Positions 24,263 through 32,855 of a stretch of 64,000 nucleotides of DNA are shown here, piece by piece. The notes beneath the pieces were generated by a model. That model did not search any database. It was not told the DNA's origin and saw only the letters and a list, made by a program, of their open reading frames with translations. The DNA comes from Paenibacillus sp. R14(2021). GTDB lineage: Bacteria; Bacillota; Bacilli; Paenibacillales; Paenibacillaceae. The DNA lies in NCBI RefSeq assembly GCF_019431355.1, contig NZ_CP080269.1, forward strand, positions 5,017,001 through 5,081,000, in the 5' to 3' direction. Both the position numbers and the translations under genes were made by a program. Within the stretch, counting starts at the first letter, position 1; the number at the start of each line of letters is the position of its first letter.

Positions 24263-25891
24263 GTGAAGAGGAGAAGCAAGATTTGGACATTTGGCCGCAA
24301 GCTGCTGCTTGCAATGGTCACGATTGTGACTGCATTTACGACGATCCATGCGTATGAGGTGCAGGCCATGGACGTATGGGGCCTCTATAAAGAAGCGCAG
24401 AAGCTGGAGAGCCAGGGCAACTATGCCACCGCGATTGCCAAATACAAGCTGATCGCGCCTGAGTTCGTGAAGAAGAAGGAATACGGCAACGCCGCGGGCA
24501 TGTTCCGGCGCATCGGCGACGATTACGCGAAGCTGAAGAAATACGACGATGCCGTGGCCGGCTGGGACTTAGAGGCGCAGTATGCCGGCAAAGCGGGACA
24601 GACGCAGATCAGCATTGCCGCCAAGCGCAGAGCGGACATGCTTCGCAGCACGGCAAGCCTCTATGTGGAGACGGCGGCGGATGCAGTCGGCAGCAGCAAC
24701 ACGCATGGTGCGAAATTCGAGCCCAACAATGGAGCATACCTGGGGGCATACGCTGAGCTGGACCCTGCTGTGCATAATGCGCAAACCGCGAAGCCGTTCT
24801 ATACGGAGCAATTTCCGGTGCTGACTGCGAAGAAGCATGCGGCGTATTTGATTTATTTTACTTATGGACAGCCGCTCGCAAGCATTCAAAGCCATCTTAA
24901 CCATGCGCTTGCAGCCGGCACGGCGATCGAGCTTGGCATTCAGCCGCTGAAAGGTCTCAGCGAAGTGAAGGATGACGAATATTTGCATCAGCTGGCGCGC
25001 GACATCGAAGCCTCCGGCGTGAAAGTCTTCCTCCGGTTTGCCAATGAAATGAACGGCGATTGGGTAAAATGGCATGAGAAGGACCCCAAGAACTACATCG
25101 ATAAATTCAGGCTCGTCGCCAAAGTGTTCCATCAAGAGGCGCCGAACAACGTCGTGATGGTCTGGGCGCCTGACCGCCTGCCGGAATACAACATTCAAGA
25201 CTATTACCCCGGCGACGATGCGGTCGATTGGGTAGGCGTCAGTCTGTATTCGATTTTCAACCCTGCGCTGGACCCGCTGAAGCAGGGCGAGGACCGCTCC
25301 AGCCATATCGAGAAATTCGATCAGATCTACAAGCTGTATGCGGCGCGCAAGCCGGTATTCATATCTGAGGGCGGCGTGGCATACATGTATCCGGAGAAGA
25401 AGCAGGACGTAACCGACTGGGCCGTTTACAAGATGAAAGAGTTTTACGCGTCGCTGCCGATGCTGTATCCCCGTGTCAAGGCGGTATTCTGGTTTGACAG
25501 TAACCATGATGCGTCCGCTCGAATCAAATATTATATGCTTTCGGCCAATGCGAAGCTGCTGAACGGCTACAAGCAGTCCGTCGCGAACCCGTTCTACTTA
25601 AGCAGCATCGGCGATGAGTCGCCGGTGGCCTATAAGCCCGCCAGCGCCGCATCGCCGGTGTCGGCTTCCTTGCACAGCATATCCGCTTACGTGAAAACAT
25701 GGTCGCCGACGCTGAGCAAAGTCACCTACGACATTGGCGGTAAAACGATCGCCGCGGTAACTTCGCTGCCATGGACGGCCGAGATCAACTTCGCGCCCTA
25801 TAAAGGGAAGAAGATCGAGGTCGTCGTGAGGGCCTATAACAGCAAAAATACGCTCGTGACGACGCAAAAGGTTGCCGTCAGCGTGAAATAG
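24263..25891 (+). CDS. Secreted glycoside hydrolase, GH26-like, with N-terminal helical repeat region
   Basis: 542 residues from the GTG at 24263, which follows AGGGGGAA. Signal peptide to about residue 30 (LLLAMVTIVTAFTTIHAYEVQA). Residues about 35-130 look like TPR-type helices (YKEAQKLESQGNYATAIAKYKLI). The centre is a TIM-barrel glycosidase: RFANEMNGDW with the likely acid/base Glu, VWAPDRLPEYNIQDYYPGDDAVDWVGVSLY, and the likely nucleophile Glu in FISEGGVAY. The end (residues about 440-542) is an Ig-like beta domain. The pattern fits beta-mannanase-type GH26; exact substrate is unknown. TPR-like helices on an exported glycosidase are unusual. Confidence 0.8.
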   Translation: MKRRSKIWTFGRKLLLAMVTIVTAFTTIHAYEVQAMDVWGLYKEAQKLESQGNYATAIAKYKLIAPEFVKKKEYGNAAGMFRRIGDDYAKLKKYDDAVAGWDLEAQYAGKAGQTQISIAAKRRADMLRSTASLYVETAADAVGSSNTHGAKFEPNNGAYLGAYAELDPAVHNAQTAKPFYTEQFPVLTAKKHAAYLIYFTYGQPLASIQSHLNHALAAGTAIELGIQPLKGLSEVKDDEYLHQLARDIEASGVKVFLRFANEMNGDWVKWHEKDPKNYIDKFRLVAKVFHQEAPNNVVMVWAPDRLPEYNIQDYYPGDDAVDWVGVSLYSIFNPALDPLKQGEDRSSHIEKFDQIYKLYAARKPVFISEGGVAYMYPEKKQDVTDWAVYKMKEFYASLPMLYPRVKAVFWFDSNHDASARIKYYMLSANAKLLNGYKQSVANPFYLSSIGDESPVAYKPASAASPVSASLHSISAYVKTWSPTLSKVTYDIGGKTIAAVTSLPWTAEINFAPYKGKKIEVVVRAYNSKNTLVTTQKVAVSVK

Positions 25892-25943
25892 GCTACAATA
25901 GACCTGCAGAGAGAAGTTGCGAAGATGGAAGGAGGCAGCGGCA

Positions 25944-26120
25944 ATGAAAGAGCCGATTTCTTCAGTGGAAGAACGACTGGCAGCCGCGCTCGCGGAGAAT
26001 GAGCAGCTGCGCAGCGACAAGCTTCGGCTGCAGCAGGAGCTGGCCAGACTTCGCGGTCTGATGCGAAGCGGCGGACCGGATTCGATGTCGACGAGATTGA
26101 AGGATGCGCTGCGGGAATAA
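25944..26120 (+). CDS. Small coiled-coil protein of unknown function
   Basis: 58 residues, Leu/Glu/Arg-rich, with a clear leucine-heptad segment (LAAALAENEQLRSDKLRLQQELARLRGLM). AAGGAGG lies 11 bases before the ATG at 25944. No function can be assigned. It starts 52 bases after the glycosidase gene. Confidence 0.65.
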   Translation: MKEPISSVEERLAAALAENEQLRSDKLRLQQELARLRGLMRSGGPDSMSTRLKDALRE

Positions 26121-26228
26121 CGAACGGTCCACTTGCATGCCTGACGTCAGAATGATGCTTGCAGACACTGGAAAGCAAGGACAAAAAGCGCTACAATACA
26201 AGTAGTACAAACAGACGAGGTGATCTCA

Positions 26229-26441
26229 ATGTCAGAAAATCAATCGACGCCGGAAGAGCAAGAGCTGAACCAGCCGAAGAAGATTTCCCTTGCCGATGCC
26301 GTGAAGCAGAAGCTCGCGCAGAAGAAGCTGGAGCAGGCAAACGGGGGCAAGCAAAAGCATGGTCCAGGCGGCAATCAGCAAACGATGAAGAGCCAAAACA
26401 CGAAAAAAGTAAACAACCAGCGCAAGAAAATGGGCGTATAA
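26229..26441 (+). CDS. Small basic, Gln/Lys-rich protein of unknown function
   Basis: 70 residues, hydrophilic and without membrane or signal segment. It has a short acidic start, a helix (SLADAVKQKLAQKKLEQ) and a Gln/Asn/Lys-rich tail. The ATG at 26229 follows GAGGTGATCTC, and a strong terminator follows the stop, which supports a real gene. Not recognised. Confidence 0.7.
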   Translation: MSENQSTPEEQELNQPKKISLADAVKQKLAQKKLEQANGGKQKHGPGGNQQTMKSQNTKKVNNQRKKMGV

Positions 26442-26453
26442 CAGCAGCCAAAG

Positions 26454-26485
26454 AACTGAAGGTGATTCTCGCCTTCAGTTTTTTT
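26454..26485 (+). terminator. Terminator of the small basic protein gene
   Basis: AACTGAAGG (26454-26462) and CCTTCAGTT (26472-26480) pair exactly, followed by a T run. Confidence 0.9.
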
Positions 26486-26556
26486 ACATGAAGGGAGCCG
26501 ATTTCGCCGTGCGGCGAAAAAGGCCTTTTCTACAAGCAGATGGGGGGTTTGAACTT

Positions 26557-27015
26557 ATGGAGCTTACAGGCATTGGTGCGGGAGAACGCCATGCAGCTAT
26601 TATTGCAGACAGCTATCGTCGGCTGCTGAACAAGCCGTTGATGTCATTCGATACAGGCAAGTCGATCGCGAGCCAGCTGTTCGAAGCACCGATCGTGATC
26701 TTGTCGCACGGAACAGAGCAGGATCCAGTCTTGAATTACGGCAACCAAGCGGCGCTGCAGCTGTGGGAGATGGATTGGAGCCAATTCACGGCAATGGAAT
26801 CGAAGCATACGGCCGAGCCGATGATTCAGTCGGATCGGCAGCAGTTTATGGAGGCCGTGGCGGCGCAGGGCTATATCGACGATTACAATGGCATTCGTAT
26901 ATCCAGCAGCGGCCGGCGGTTTCGCATCGAAGAAGCTGTGGTGTGGAATTTATACGATGAAGCCGGTGTTTATTACGGACAAGCGGCGGCTTTTACAGCC
27001 TATACGCCGGTTTAA
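26557..27015 (+). CDS. MEKHLA (PAS-like) domain protein
   Basis: 152 residues from the ATG at 26557, which follows GGGGGG at good spacing. The protein carries the pattern of the MEKHLA domain, a PAS-related sensor fold: FEAPIVILSHGTEQDPVLNYGNQAALQLWEMDWSQFTAMESKHTAEP, and later GIRISSSGRRFRIEEAVVWNL. No output domain is attached. It may bind a small ligand. The next gene (YjbR-like) follows after 17 bases, probably in one transcript. Confidence 0.82.
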   Translation: MELTGIGAGERHAAIIADSYRRLLNKPLMSFDTGKSIASQLFEAPIVILSHGTEQDPVLNYGNQAALQLWEMDWSQFTAMESKHTAEPMIQSDRQQFMEAVAAQGYIDDYNGIRISSSGRRFRIEEAVVWNLYDEAGVYYGQAAAFTAYTPV

Positions 27016-27032
27016 ATAAAGGAGGTGCGGCA

Positions 27033-27383
27033 GTGGAACCGTTAATCGCGCACTGCATGTCCATGAAAGGCGCAGCGAAGGATTATCCGTTTGGCCCGGA
27101 GCCGCTCGTCATGAAGGTTGGCGGCAAGATGTTCGCGCTGATTTCGGAGAACGACATCGCGCTCAAATGCGATCCCGTCATCGCCGAAAACCTGCGTCAG
27201 CAGCACGAGGCAGTGAAGCCCGGCTATCACTTGAACAAGAAGCATTGGAATTCCATTACGGTCGACGGCTCCATTCCGCTGGAAGAAATCTGCGATATGA
27301 TCACACATTCGTACGAGCTTGTGCTGAAGGGGCTGACCAAGGCGGAGCGGAGCCGGATTACGGATCTTCTTCGTGTGCGCTGA
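27033..27383 (+). CDS. MmcQ/YjbR family protein
   Basis: 116 residues from a GTG start at 27033 preceded by AAAGGAGGTG. The family pattern is clear: KGAAKDYPFGPEPLVMKVGGKMFAL, ALKCDPVIAENLRQQHEAVKPGYHLNKKHWNSI, and a C-terminal helix ending in YELVLKGLTKAER. The fold resembles CyaY and YjbR-type DNA-binding proteins; the role is not established. The gene ends 47 bases before the stop of a convergent lipase gene. Confidence 0.85.
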   Translation: MEPLIAHCMSMKGAAKDYPFGPEPLVMKVGGKMFALISENDIALKCDPVIAENLRQQHEAVKPGYHLNKKHWNSITVDGSIPLEEICDMITHSYELVLKGLTKAERSRITDLLRVR

Positions 27384-27430
27384 TACGCCCCGTTCAAGAG
27401 ACGAGAATCCTTCGGCTGCGGGCGGATAGC

Positions 27431-28216
27431 TTACTTAAGGGGGCACCAGCCCGGCGGGCCTGAGCAGATGGCTGCCGTGAAAGCAGAGGCATCCCTCGCC
27501 AAGTCGGCAAAATAGCTGCTGATCACATGGTTTCCGCCTACGCTTCCATTGCGGAAGCTTCGTTTAACCTCTTCCTTAACGTGCATGTAGTAATAGGTTT
27601 TGTCTGTTTTCGGCGAGGTGTAGACGAGCGGCGGCAGATGCGGCACGACATCGAATTCGTTCTGGATGCGGAACGAAATCGGCACCAGCGCATTATAGCT
27701 GCGTACGAAGGCGGGATCCCCGACGCGGGGCGCGCCGAACGTATACGTGATGAGGCTTTCCGTCTTGCGATTGGCGGCGATGTCGGCTGAAGCCAGCGTG
27801 GCCAGTGCGCCGCCGAGGCTATGGCCGGTAACGAACAGCGGCTTGCTGGCGGGAACGCTGTCCAGCAGTCGGAAGATCGTGCTGCGCGCGGCCATGTAGA
27901 GGTCCGTGAAGCCGCGGTGCGTCATGAGGGTTCTTCCTAGCGGCTTGAATACGGTTTGCTGCGCAATCATATCGGTCACCCAATCGGTGGGTGAGCTGGT
28001 ACCGCGGAAGGCGAGAATGGCCGCGCGGTCGGATTCCAGCACGAAGCCGAACGGCTCTTCGCTGCCCGCGTAGGACGCGGCGCTGAACGAGCCTACGAGA
28101 CGGTAGGTTTCAGGCAAGAGAAATAGACCGTTATTGTCGTACTGCATGTAGGTTTGACCGCAGACAGCCGCCAAGAAGATGGCCGTTCGCATATCCATCG
28201 TACTGCCGTTACTCAT
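27431..28216 (-). CDS. Lipase, class 3 (alpha/beta hydrolase)
   Basis: 261 residues. The nucleophile elbow GHSLGGALATLA holds the catalytic Ser (about residue 138). The likely acid is Asp in NEFDVVPHLPP and the likely His is in GNHVISSYF near the C-terminus. AFRGTSSPTDWVTDM supplies the oxyanion region typical of fungal-type class 3 lipases. No signal peptide is visible, so it is probably intracellular. The ATG at 28216 is preceded by a GGGAG site. Confidence 0.87.
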   Translation of the reverse strand: MSNGSTMDMRTAIFLAAVCGQTYMQYDNNGLFLLPETYRLVGSFSAASYAGSEEPFGFVLESDRAAILAFRGTSSPTDWVTDMIAQQTVFKPLGRTLMTHRGFTDLYMAARSTIFRLLDSVPASKPLFVTGHSLGGALATLASADIAANRKTESLITYTFGAPRVGDPAFVRSYNALVPISFRIQNEFDVVPHLPPLVYTSPKTDKTYYYMHVKEEVKRSFRNGSVGGNHVISSYFADLARDASAFTAAICSGPPGWCPLK

Positions 28217-28405
28217 AGCTGCTCCCACTCTCCTTGTTCTCATTGTATGAGCGGCTGGGCCGGTGTGCGTTAGGCTGCTGTCCCAGCGCGCCCGGCATCA
28301 CGATTCAATCGCGGTCTGGAGGGGTAACGAAGAGAATCGGCGGCAGAGCGGGTGCAAGCGCGTGTTCGTCAGAAAATAAGAGCCTATAGGAGAAGAGAAA
28401 CGGCA

Positions 28406-29641
28406 ATGAATAAATTGACCGGTCGAGATGGAGCGGCAAACAGATGGAAGATGCGCATAGCCGTCGTCGATGACAATCCCATGAATATCACGGTAGTTAG
28501 AGAAATATTGAAACGGGCAGGATATACGGATATGCTGACGGCGGCAAGCGGCAGCGAGCTGTTTGCTTTGCTGGGATTGGATGCGAAGGGGCATGAGCCG
28601 AAAGGCGCGGCAGGACAGGATAATCACGGCATCGATTTGATTCTGCTGGATATGATGATGCCTGGCGTGGACGGCATTACGGCCTGCGCGATGATTCAGA
28701 AATCGCCGCGGCTGCAGGACATCCCCATCATTATGGTGACGGCAATCGGGGATTCCAAGAAGCTGGCGGAGGCGCTGGATGCCGGCGCGATCGATTACGT
28801 GACCAAGCCGATTAACCGTATCGAGCTGCTCGCGCGTATTCGCGTAGCGCTGCGGCTCAAGGAGCAGAAGGATTGGCATAAGGATCGCGACCGCCGGGTG
28901 AGAGAGGAGCTGCAGCTTGCCAGAGAAGTGCAGCTCGCAGCACTCCCTCAGCCTGTGGACGACGAAGGGATGGCCATCGACGCGATATTCCGTCCGTCGG
29001 AGGAGCTGTCGGGCGACTTGTACGCCTGGCATCGCATCGACGATAATCGCTACGGCGTTGCAGTTGTTGACGCCATGGGCCACGGCATCAGCTCGTCGCT
29101 TGCCTGCATGTTCATTGCATCCGTGCTGAAGGAAGCCATGACGAAGCAGATTGAGCCGAAGCGGGTCGTGAAGGAGCTGAACCGCAGGTCCTTGCAGCTG
29201 CAGTTTGCGGATCAGCTCATTCAATATTATTTTACAGGGCTGTACATGACGGTGGATCTGAGTAAAGGGACACTGGATTACGTGAATGCGGGGCATCCGC
29301 CGGGCATGATCATACGGGCGGACGGCACGGTCGAGCATTTCGCGCAGGGCGGTGCAGCCATCGGCTTGTTCAGCGAGATTACGCTGGAGAAGCATACGAT
29401 GAGCATCGGCACCGGCGATCGGATCATCCTGCTGACGGACGGCATCTACGATCTCGTCGGCAGCGACTATGAAGAAGACCGCGGGGCGAGCTTGACGACG
29501 CTGCTGCAGCCATACGGCGCGACAACCTCACTCTCTGAGCTGGAGACCGCCTTGTTCGCCCGCGAACCGCGGGAGGACCTGGAGTCCGATGACCGCTGTA
29601 TCGTCGTCGTGGACATTAAGCAGCTCCATCCTAAAGGGTAA
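28406..29641 (+). CDS. Response regulator fused to PP2C-type serine phosphatase (RsbU/RsbP-like)
   Basis: 411 residues. The receiver domain is at about 8-140, with the acidic pair in AVVDDNPMN, the phospho-accepting Asp in LILLDMMMPGVDG and the Lys in VTKPINRIEL. A short coiled linker (KEQKDWHKDRDRRVREELQLAREVQLAALPQP) leads to a SpoIIE/RsbU-type PP2C domain (SGDLYAWHRIDDNRYGVAVVDAMGHGIS, NAGHPPG, LTDGIYD). Such proteins dephosphorylate RsbV-type anti-anti-sigma factors. The rsbV-rsbW-sigB cluster lies about 2.8 kb away, so this may be its phosphatase. No cognate histidine kinase is next to it. The ATG at 28406 follows AGGAGAAG. Confidence 0.87.
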   Translation: MNKLTGRDGAANRWKMRIAVVDDNPMNITVVREILKRAGYTDMLTAASGSELFALLGLDAKGHEPKGAAGQDNHGIDLILLDMMMPGVDGITACAMIQKSPRLQDIPIIMVTAIGDSKKLAEALDAGAIDYVTKPINRIELLARIRVALRLKEQKDWHKDRDRRVREELQLAREVQLAALPQPVDDEGMAIDAIFRPSEELSGDLYAWHRIDDNRYGVAVVDAMGHGISSSLACMFIASVLKEAMTKQIEPKRVVKELNRRSLQLQFADQLIQYYFTGLYMTVDLSKGTLDYVNAGHPPGMIIRADGTVEHFAQGGAAIGLFSEITLEKHTMSIGTGDRIILLTDGIYDLVGSDYEEDRGASLTTLLQPYGATTSLSELETALFAREPREDLESDDRCIVVVDIKQLHPKG

Positions 29642-29643
29642 AC

Positions 29644-29680
29644 AAAAAACCTCCAATCCTGTAAGGATTGGAGGTTTTTT
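29644..29680. terminator. Strong bidirectional terminator
   Basis: AAAAAACCTCCAATCC and GGATTGGAGGTTTTTT are exact complements around TGTAA, with T tracts on both strands. It ends the phosphatase gene and the convergent corA-type gene. Confidence 0.95.
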
Positions 29681-29729
29681 GCTTCTATAGCGTAATATGC
29701 CAAAGCTGGATGAGTCCCTCAGGCAGCCG

Positions 29730-30938
29730 TCAGCGGCTCGACCGTGAAGGCAGCCCTACATCTTCGGCTTTCATTGGGGCCGAGGTGTCTTTGGAGACGG
29801 TGGTCAGCGTCGTCAGGCTTCCCGCTGCTCTGTCGCGGCGCGGAACCAGCGGCTGATCCGTGACGCCCGCTCCGCTGTCATGGCTGGACCTGGCAGCATC
29901 CGCGTTCCTATTCCCGACGACACCTCGGTTTGATCGTCCGTTCAGCAAATCGCCCGTCCAGCCTTTATTCCACAGCCACCAGTAAATCAGCAGCGTCGTG
30001 ACGACGATGAAGGAGCTCACCGCGATGAAGCCCCAAGGCTCGCTTGCCCATGGGATGGAATTGAAATTCATGCCCCAGATCGCACCGATCACCGTCGCCG
30101 GCATGAATAAGGCAGTGAAAATCGTCAAGGTTTTCATAATATCGTTGCCGCGAAAGTTCGAGATGGCATCATCCATCATGAGCAGCGTATCGATTTCCAT
30201 CGCATAATGATTAAGGAGGTTCTGAATGCGGTCGAGCTTGAGCTCCATCCGCTTGAATTCTTCCAATTGCTCGAGCTCGTCCATGAACGCTTCTTTGGCA
30301 GCGTTGTTAATTTCCTTGATGGGGATGAAGAGATGGCTCCAGTGCAGCAGCTCATACCGGCGCTCGAAAATCGTGTTCATCAGCCCTGTCCGGTTATGAC
30401 GGCTCATTTTCGACTCCAGCTCGCCAAGCCGGGTCTCGAATAGGTCAAGGCCGGTATGAAACGTCTCCAGAATCAAGCTGAGCATCACGAAGAAGCCTTC
30501 CGGAGCGGCCTTGCAGCGGTGAAGCTTCTCCTGCCACGGATCGTTCTGAAGCCGGACGGACAGCCGCATGTCATGCTGATACGTCACCAGCTTCTCGTTC
30601 GTGATCCGAAAGTGGAGCGGCACGATGTCGCTCATATCGTCCGAAACCTGATACATCAGCGTGCCGTGAAGCAGAGAATGTCCGCCGGGCAGCTCGGTTA
30701 CGGAGATTTGATTGTGCGTGCAGTCTTCCACTTCCTGGAGCCAAGCGGCAAGCTCGCGGTCGAATTGCTGGTTCGTAAGCTCAGCTGCAGCCCTAGTGTC
30801 TAAGGGATCGCTGCTTCCAGGCGCATGCGTCCGTGCGGCCGACTTGCCGCTGCGGCTGAGACCGAAGCTGTCCGGCCGTTTGGCGTGAAGCATATGCCAT
30901 TCCCATTGCGAGGGAAAATGCAGCAACCGATGCATCAT
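29730..30938 (-). CDS. CorA-family divalent cation transporter
   Basis: 402 residues. A long cytoplasmic domain with helical stalk (KEINNAAKEAFMDELEQLEEFKRMELKLDRIQNLLNHYAME) leads to two C-terminal membrane helices. The first ends in the signature GMN in AIWGMNFNS, the selectivity loop of magnesium channels of this family. After the second helix the protein has about 70 extra residues rich in Arg, Ser, Asp and Thr, longer than the usual short basic tail. I start at the ATG at 30938 after AGGAGG; there is an in-frame ATG directly after it. The role is probably Mg or Co/Ni transport. Confidence 0.87.
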   Translation of the reverse strand: MMHRLLHFPSQWEWHMLHAKRPDSFGLSRSGKSAARTHAPGSSDPLDTRAAAELTNQQFDRELAAWLQEVEDCTHNQISVTELPGGHSLLHGTLMYQVSDDMSDIVPLHFRITNEKLVTYQHDMRLSVRLQNDPWQEKLHRCKAAPEGFFVMLSLILETFHTGLDLFETRLGELESKMSRHNRTGLMNTIFERRYELLHWSHLFIPIKEINNAAKEAFMDELEQLEEFKRMELKLDRIQNLLNHYAMEIDTLLMMDDAISNFRGNDIMKTLTIFTALFMPATVIGAIWGMNFNSIPWASEPWGFIAVSSFIVVTTLLIYWWLWNKGWTGDLLNGRSNRGVVGNRNADAARSSHDSGAGVTDQPLVPRRDRAAGSLTTLTTVSKDTSAPMKAEDVGLPSRSSR

Positions 30939-31070
30939 GGTATGGAAGCCTCCTGCTTGTCCGTACGTGCGCAAATATCATTAGTACCATCATAACGCGA
31001 ACCTGCCGGCAAGCACAACTGCGGAGGCGACAATTTTATCCAATGCCCCTCGCATGACTCGTTACAGGCA

Positions 31071-31111
31071 AAAGCAGGCAAGCGCTGGATTGACCAGCAC
31101 TCGCCTGCTTT
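31071..31111 (-). terminator. Terminator of the rsbV-rsbW-sigB operon
   Basis: AAAGCAGGC with GCCTGCTTT, plus inner GCTGG/CCAGC, forms a stem directly after the sigB stop. Confidence 0.7.
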
Positions 31112-31119
31112 CCTGGGTG

Positions 31120-31887
31120 TTACTCCTCTTGATTGCCGAGCAGCTCCTTCAGCTTATCGATGGCGCGCCGCTGTATGCGGGAAATACTCATCTGCGATAT
31201 TCCGAGCTGGTCGGCGATATGCCGCTGCGGCAGGCCTTCAGAGTAAGCCAGCGTCAAGACCTGCTGCTCCTGCGGCTTCAGCTTCGACATGGCGGCCTGC
31301 AGATCAAGGCGTCTATCGACATGGTCGAAATCGTCCGCGGGCGAGCCCAGCAGATCGCCGAGAGAGGTCGCATTGTCATCGTCCGAAATCGGTGTGTCGA
31401 GCGAGACGTAGTGGTAGAGATCACGCCCCGCCAAAATTTCCGTTGTTTCTTCGACACAAAGCGACATGTGCGCTGCGATTTCCTCGATCTTGGGCGAGCG
31501 CTCCAGCTTCACGGTCAGCTCGTCGATTGCTTGCTGAACGGCGATCCCTTTTTCTTTGATCCGGCGCGGGACCTGGACGTACCAGGATTTATCGCGCAAG
31601 TAATTTTTCATATGGCCGATAATGCTCTTCATAGCATAGGGTTCAAACTGCACCCCAAGCGAGCTGTCGAATTGACTGAACAGACGGAGAAGGGCGATTT
31701 GGCCGACCTGCATGAGATCCTCGTACAAATCGGGGCGGTTGCGGGATATTTTACCGGCAGCCATGCGCACCATAGGCTCATAATGCTCGATCAGTTGTTC
31801 TGCGATTTCATTGGATGGACGATTCTGATAAGCGAGTATGAGTTCAGCGCCGGTAATTGCGGGTTGCTTGGCCGGCTGCGGGTTCAT
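31120..31887 (-). CDS. sigB: RNA polymerase sigma factor SigB (general stress)
   Basis: 255-residue sigma factor of the SigB/SigF/SigG group. Region 2 is clear (YEDLMQVGQIALLRLFSQFDSSLGVQFEPYAMKSIIGHMKNYLRDKSWYVQVPRRIKE), then region 3, then region 4 (LKPQEQQVLTLAYSEGLPQRHIADQLGISQMSISRIQRRAIDKLKELL). SigB is preferred over SigF because RsbV and RsbW lie directly upstream and the operon has a sigma-B-like promoter; SigF is encoded with SpoIIAA/SpoIIAB in a similar layout and remains the alternative. The ATG overlaps the TGA of rsbW (TGATG), so the anti-sigma factor and sigma factor are translationally coupled. Confidence 0.85.
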   Translation of the reverse strand: MNPQPAKQPAITGAELILAYQNRPSNEIAEQLIEHYEPMVRMAAGKISRNRPDLYEDLMQVGQIALLRLFSQFDSSLGVQFEPYAMKSIIGHMKNYLRDKSWYVQVPRRIKEKGIAVQQAIDELTVKLERSPKIEEIAAHMSLCVEETTEILAGRDLYHYVSLDTPISDDDNATSLGDLLGSPADDFDHVDRRLDLQAAMSKLKPQEQQVLTLAYSEGLPQRHIADQLGISQMSISRIQRRAIDKLKELLGNQEE

Positions 31888-32363
31888 CACATTTCACCGC
31901 TCTTAACAAGTCGCTTGGTCAGGACCACTTCCGTTCCCATATCGCTGTTCACTTCGACATCGTCCATCAATGCCTGCATCAAATAAAGACCTAGTCCCCC
32001 CGCTTGCAGCTCGTCGACCGACTTGCCGTTCACCGGATGCGCCCTGCGAGCCGCCGCAGAGGCATCGAAGCTCCGCCCCTCATCCTTTACGATGATGGAG
32101 AGGGCATCGTCCCTCTTCACCAAGCGAACCTCGATCCGCGGCGCGGGACTCGGCGCCTGCGCGGCTTCGCCGGCGTTCAAGTCGCCGTAGGCGTACAGCA
32201 CGGCATTGTTGCACGCTTCCGATACGGCAACCTTCATGTCTTCGATTTCTTCGTACGAGAAGCCCATTTTGACCGCGAGTCCGTAGAGGGTCAAGCGCAC
32301 CAAATCGATATATTCAGCAGACGCAGGCACTTGTAATGTGATTACATCCTCGGATAAGTTCAT
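31887..32363 (-). CDS. rsbW: Anti-sigma-B factor, serine kinase RsbW
   Basis: 158-residue GHKL-fold kinase. The N box VSEACNNAVLYAY (about residue 45-57), the G1 box VKDEGRSFD and the G2 box GGLGLYLMQALMDDVEV are visible. It should bind and hold SigB and phosphorylate RsbV. A 20-odd-residue insertion rich in Ala and Pro (GEAAQAPSPAPRIE) sits after the N box. The ATG at 32363 follows AAAGGA; it ends with TGA overlapping the sigB start. Confidence 0.85.
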   Translation of the reverse strand: MNLSEDVITLQVPASAEYIDLVRLTLYGLAVKMGFSYEEIEDMKVAVSEACNNAVLYAYGDLNAGEAAQAPSPAPRIEVRLVKRDDALSIIVKDEGRSFDASAAARRAHPVNGKSVDELQAGGLGLYLMQALMDDVEVNSDMGTEVVLTKRLVKSGEM

Positions 32364-32402
32364 GATTGTCTGTCCTTTCTGCATTCGCCGGCTGGCGGCG
32401 GA

Positions 32403-32729
32403 TTAGGCTTGTTTAAGAAGGAACGGCGTAATGCCCGTCATGTCGAACAGCTTTCGAATATGCGGCGGCACGGCTTCTACGGAGAAAGGCGCATCCTTTG
32501 CATGGCGCGCTTTCAAGACGCTGACCAGAATGCCGATGCCCGTGCTGTCCACGTAGCGCAGCTCGCGAAGATTAAGGACCAGCTCGCGGTCGGTCAGTTC
32601 AATGAGCGGCGACATGACCGCGCGCATCTGCACAGCGGACTCCAAATCAAGCTCGCCGCCGACAAAAACGACGCATTTCCCTGCTTGGTTCTCGGTTCGG
32701 ACGGTAAGTTTATCATTTTGTTTCATCAT
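32403..32729 (-). CDS. rsbV: Anti-anti-sigma factor RsbV
   Basis: 108-residue STAS protein. The phosphorylated Ser lies in LRYVDSTGIGILVS (about residue 61). When unphosphorylated it should bind RsbW and free SigB. It is first in the operon, followed by rsbW after 39 bases. GGAG precedes the ATG at 32729. No rsbX, rsbR/S/T or rsbU follows, so upstream signalling must come from elsewhere, possibly the PP2C protein at 28406-29641. Confidence 0.88.
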   Translation of the reverse strand: MMKQNDKLTVRTENQAGKCVVFVGGELDLESAVQMRAVMSPLIELTDRELVLNLRELRYVDSTGIGILVSVLKARHAKDAPFSVEAVPPHIRKLFDMTGITPFLLKQA

Positions 32730-32830
32730 CTCGACGCTCCTGTACCATATTTAACTGCTTTGTTATGAGTTGATTACCCCTGCCGTATGGGGATGAAACA
32801 GCGGGGAGAAAGCTAGAAATATGTTCTATT

Positions 32831-32855
32831 GTATCCGATTGAATCCACGTTAAAC
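32831..32855 (-). promoter_or_regulatory. Sigma-B-like promoter of rsbV-rsbW-sigB
   Basis: On the minus strand GTTTAA (plus-strand 32850-32855) is followed 13 bases later by GGATAC (plus-strand 32831-32836), against the B. subtilis sigma-B consensus GTTTAA-N12-15-GGGTAT. The -35 is a perfect match and the -10 matches 4 of 6. It lies about 100 bases before rsbV, consistent with the autoregulation known for sigB operons. Confidence 0.7.

Noticed and set aside
31120-31887. Reading the sigma factor as the sporulation factor SigF
   Set aside because: Gene order with RsbV/RsbW and the sigma-B-like promoter favours SigB; SigF would be accompanied by spoIIAA/spoIIAB with a different upstream arrangement. 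The alternative is kept in the entry.
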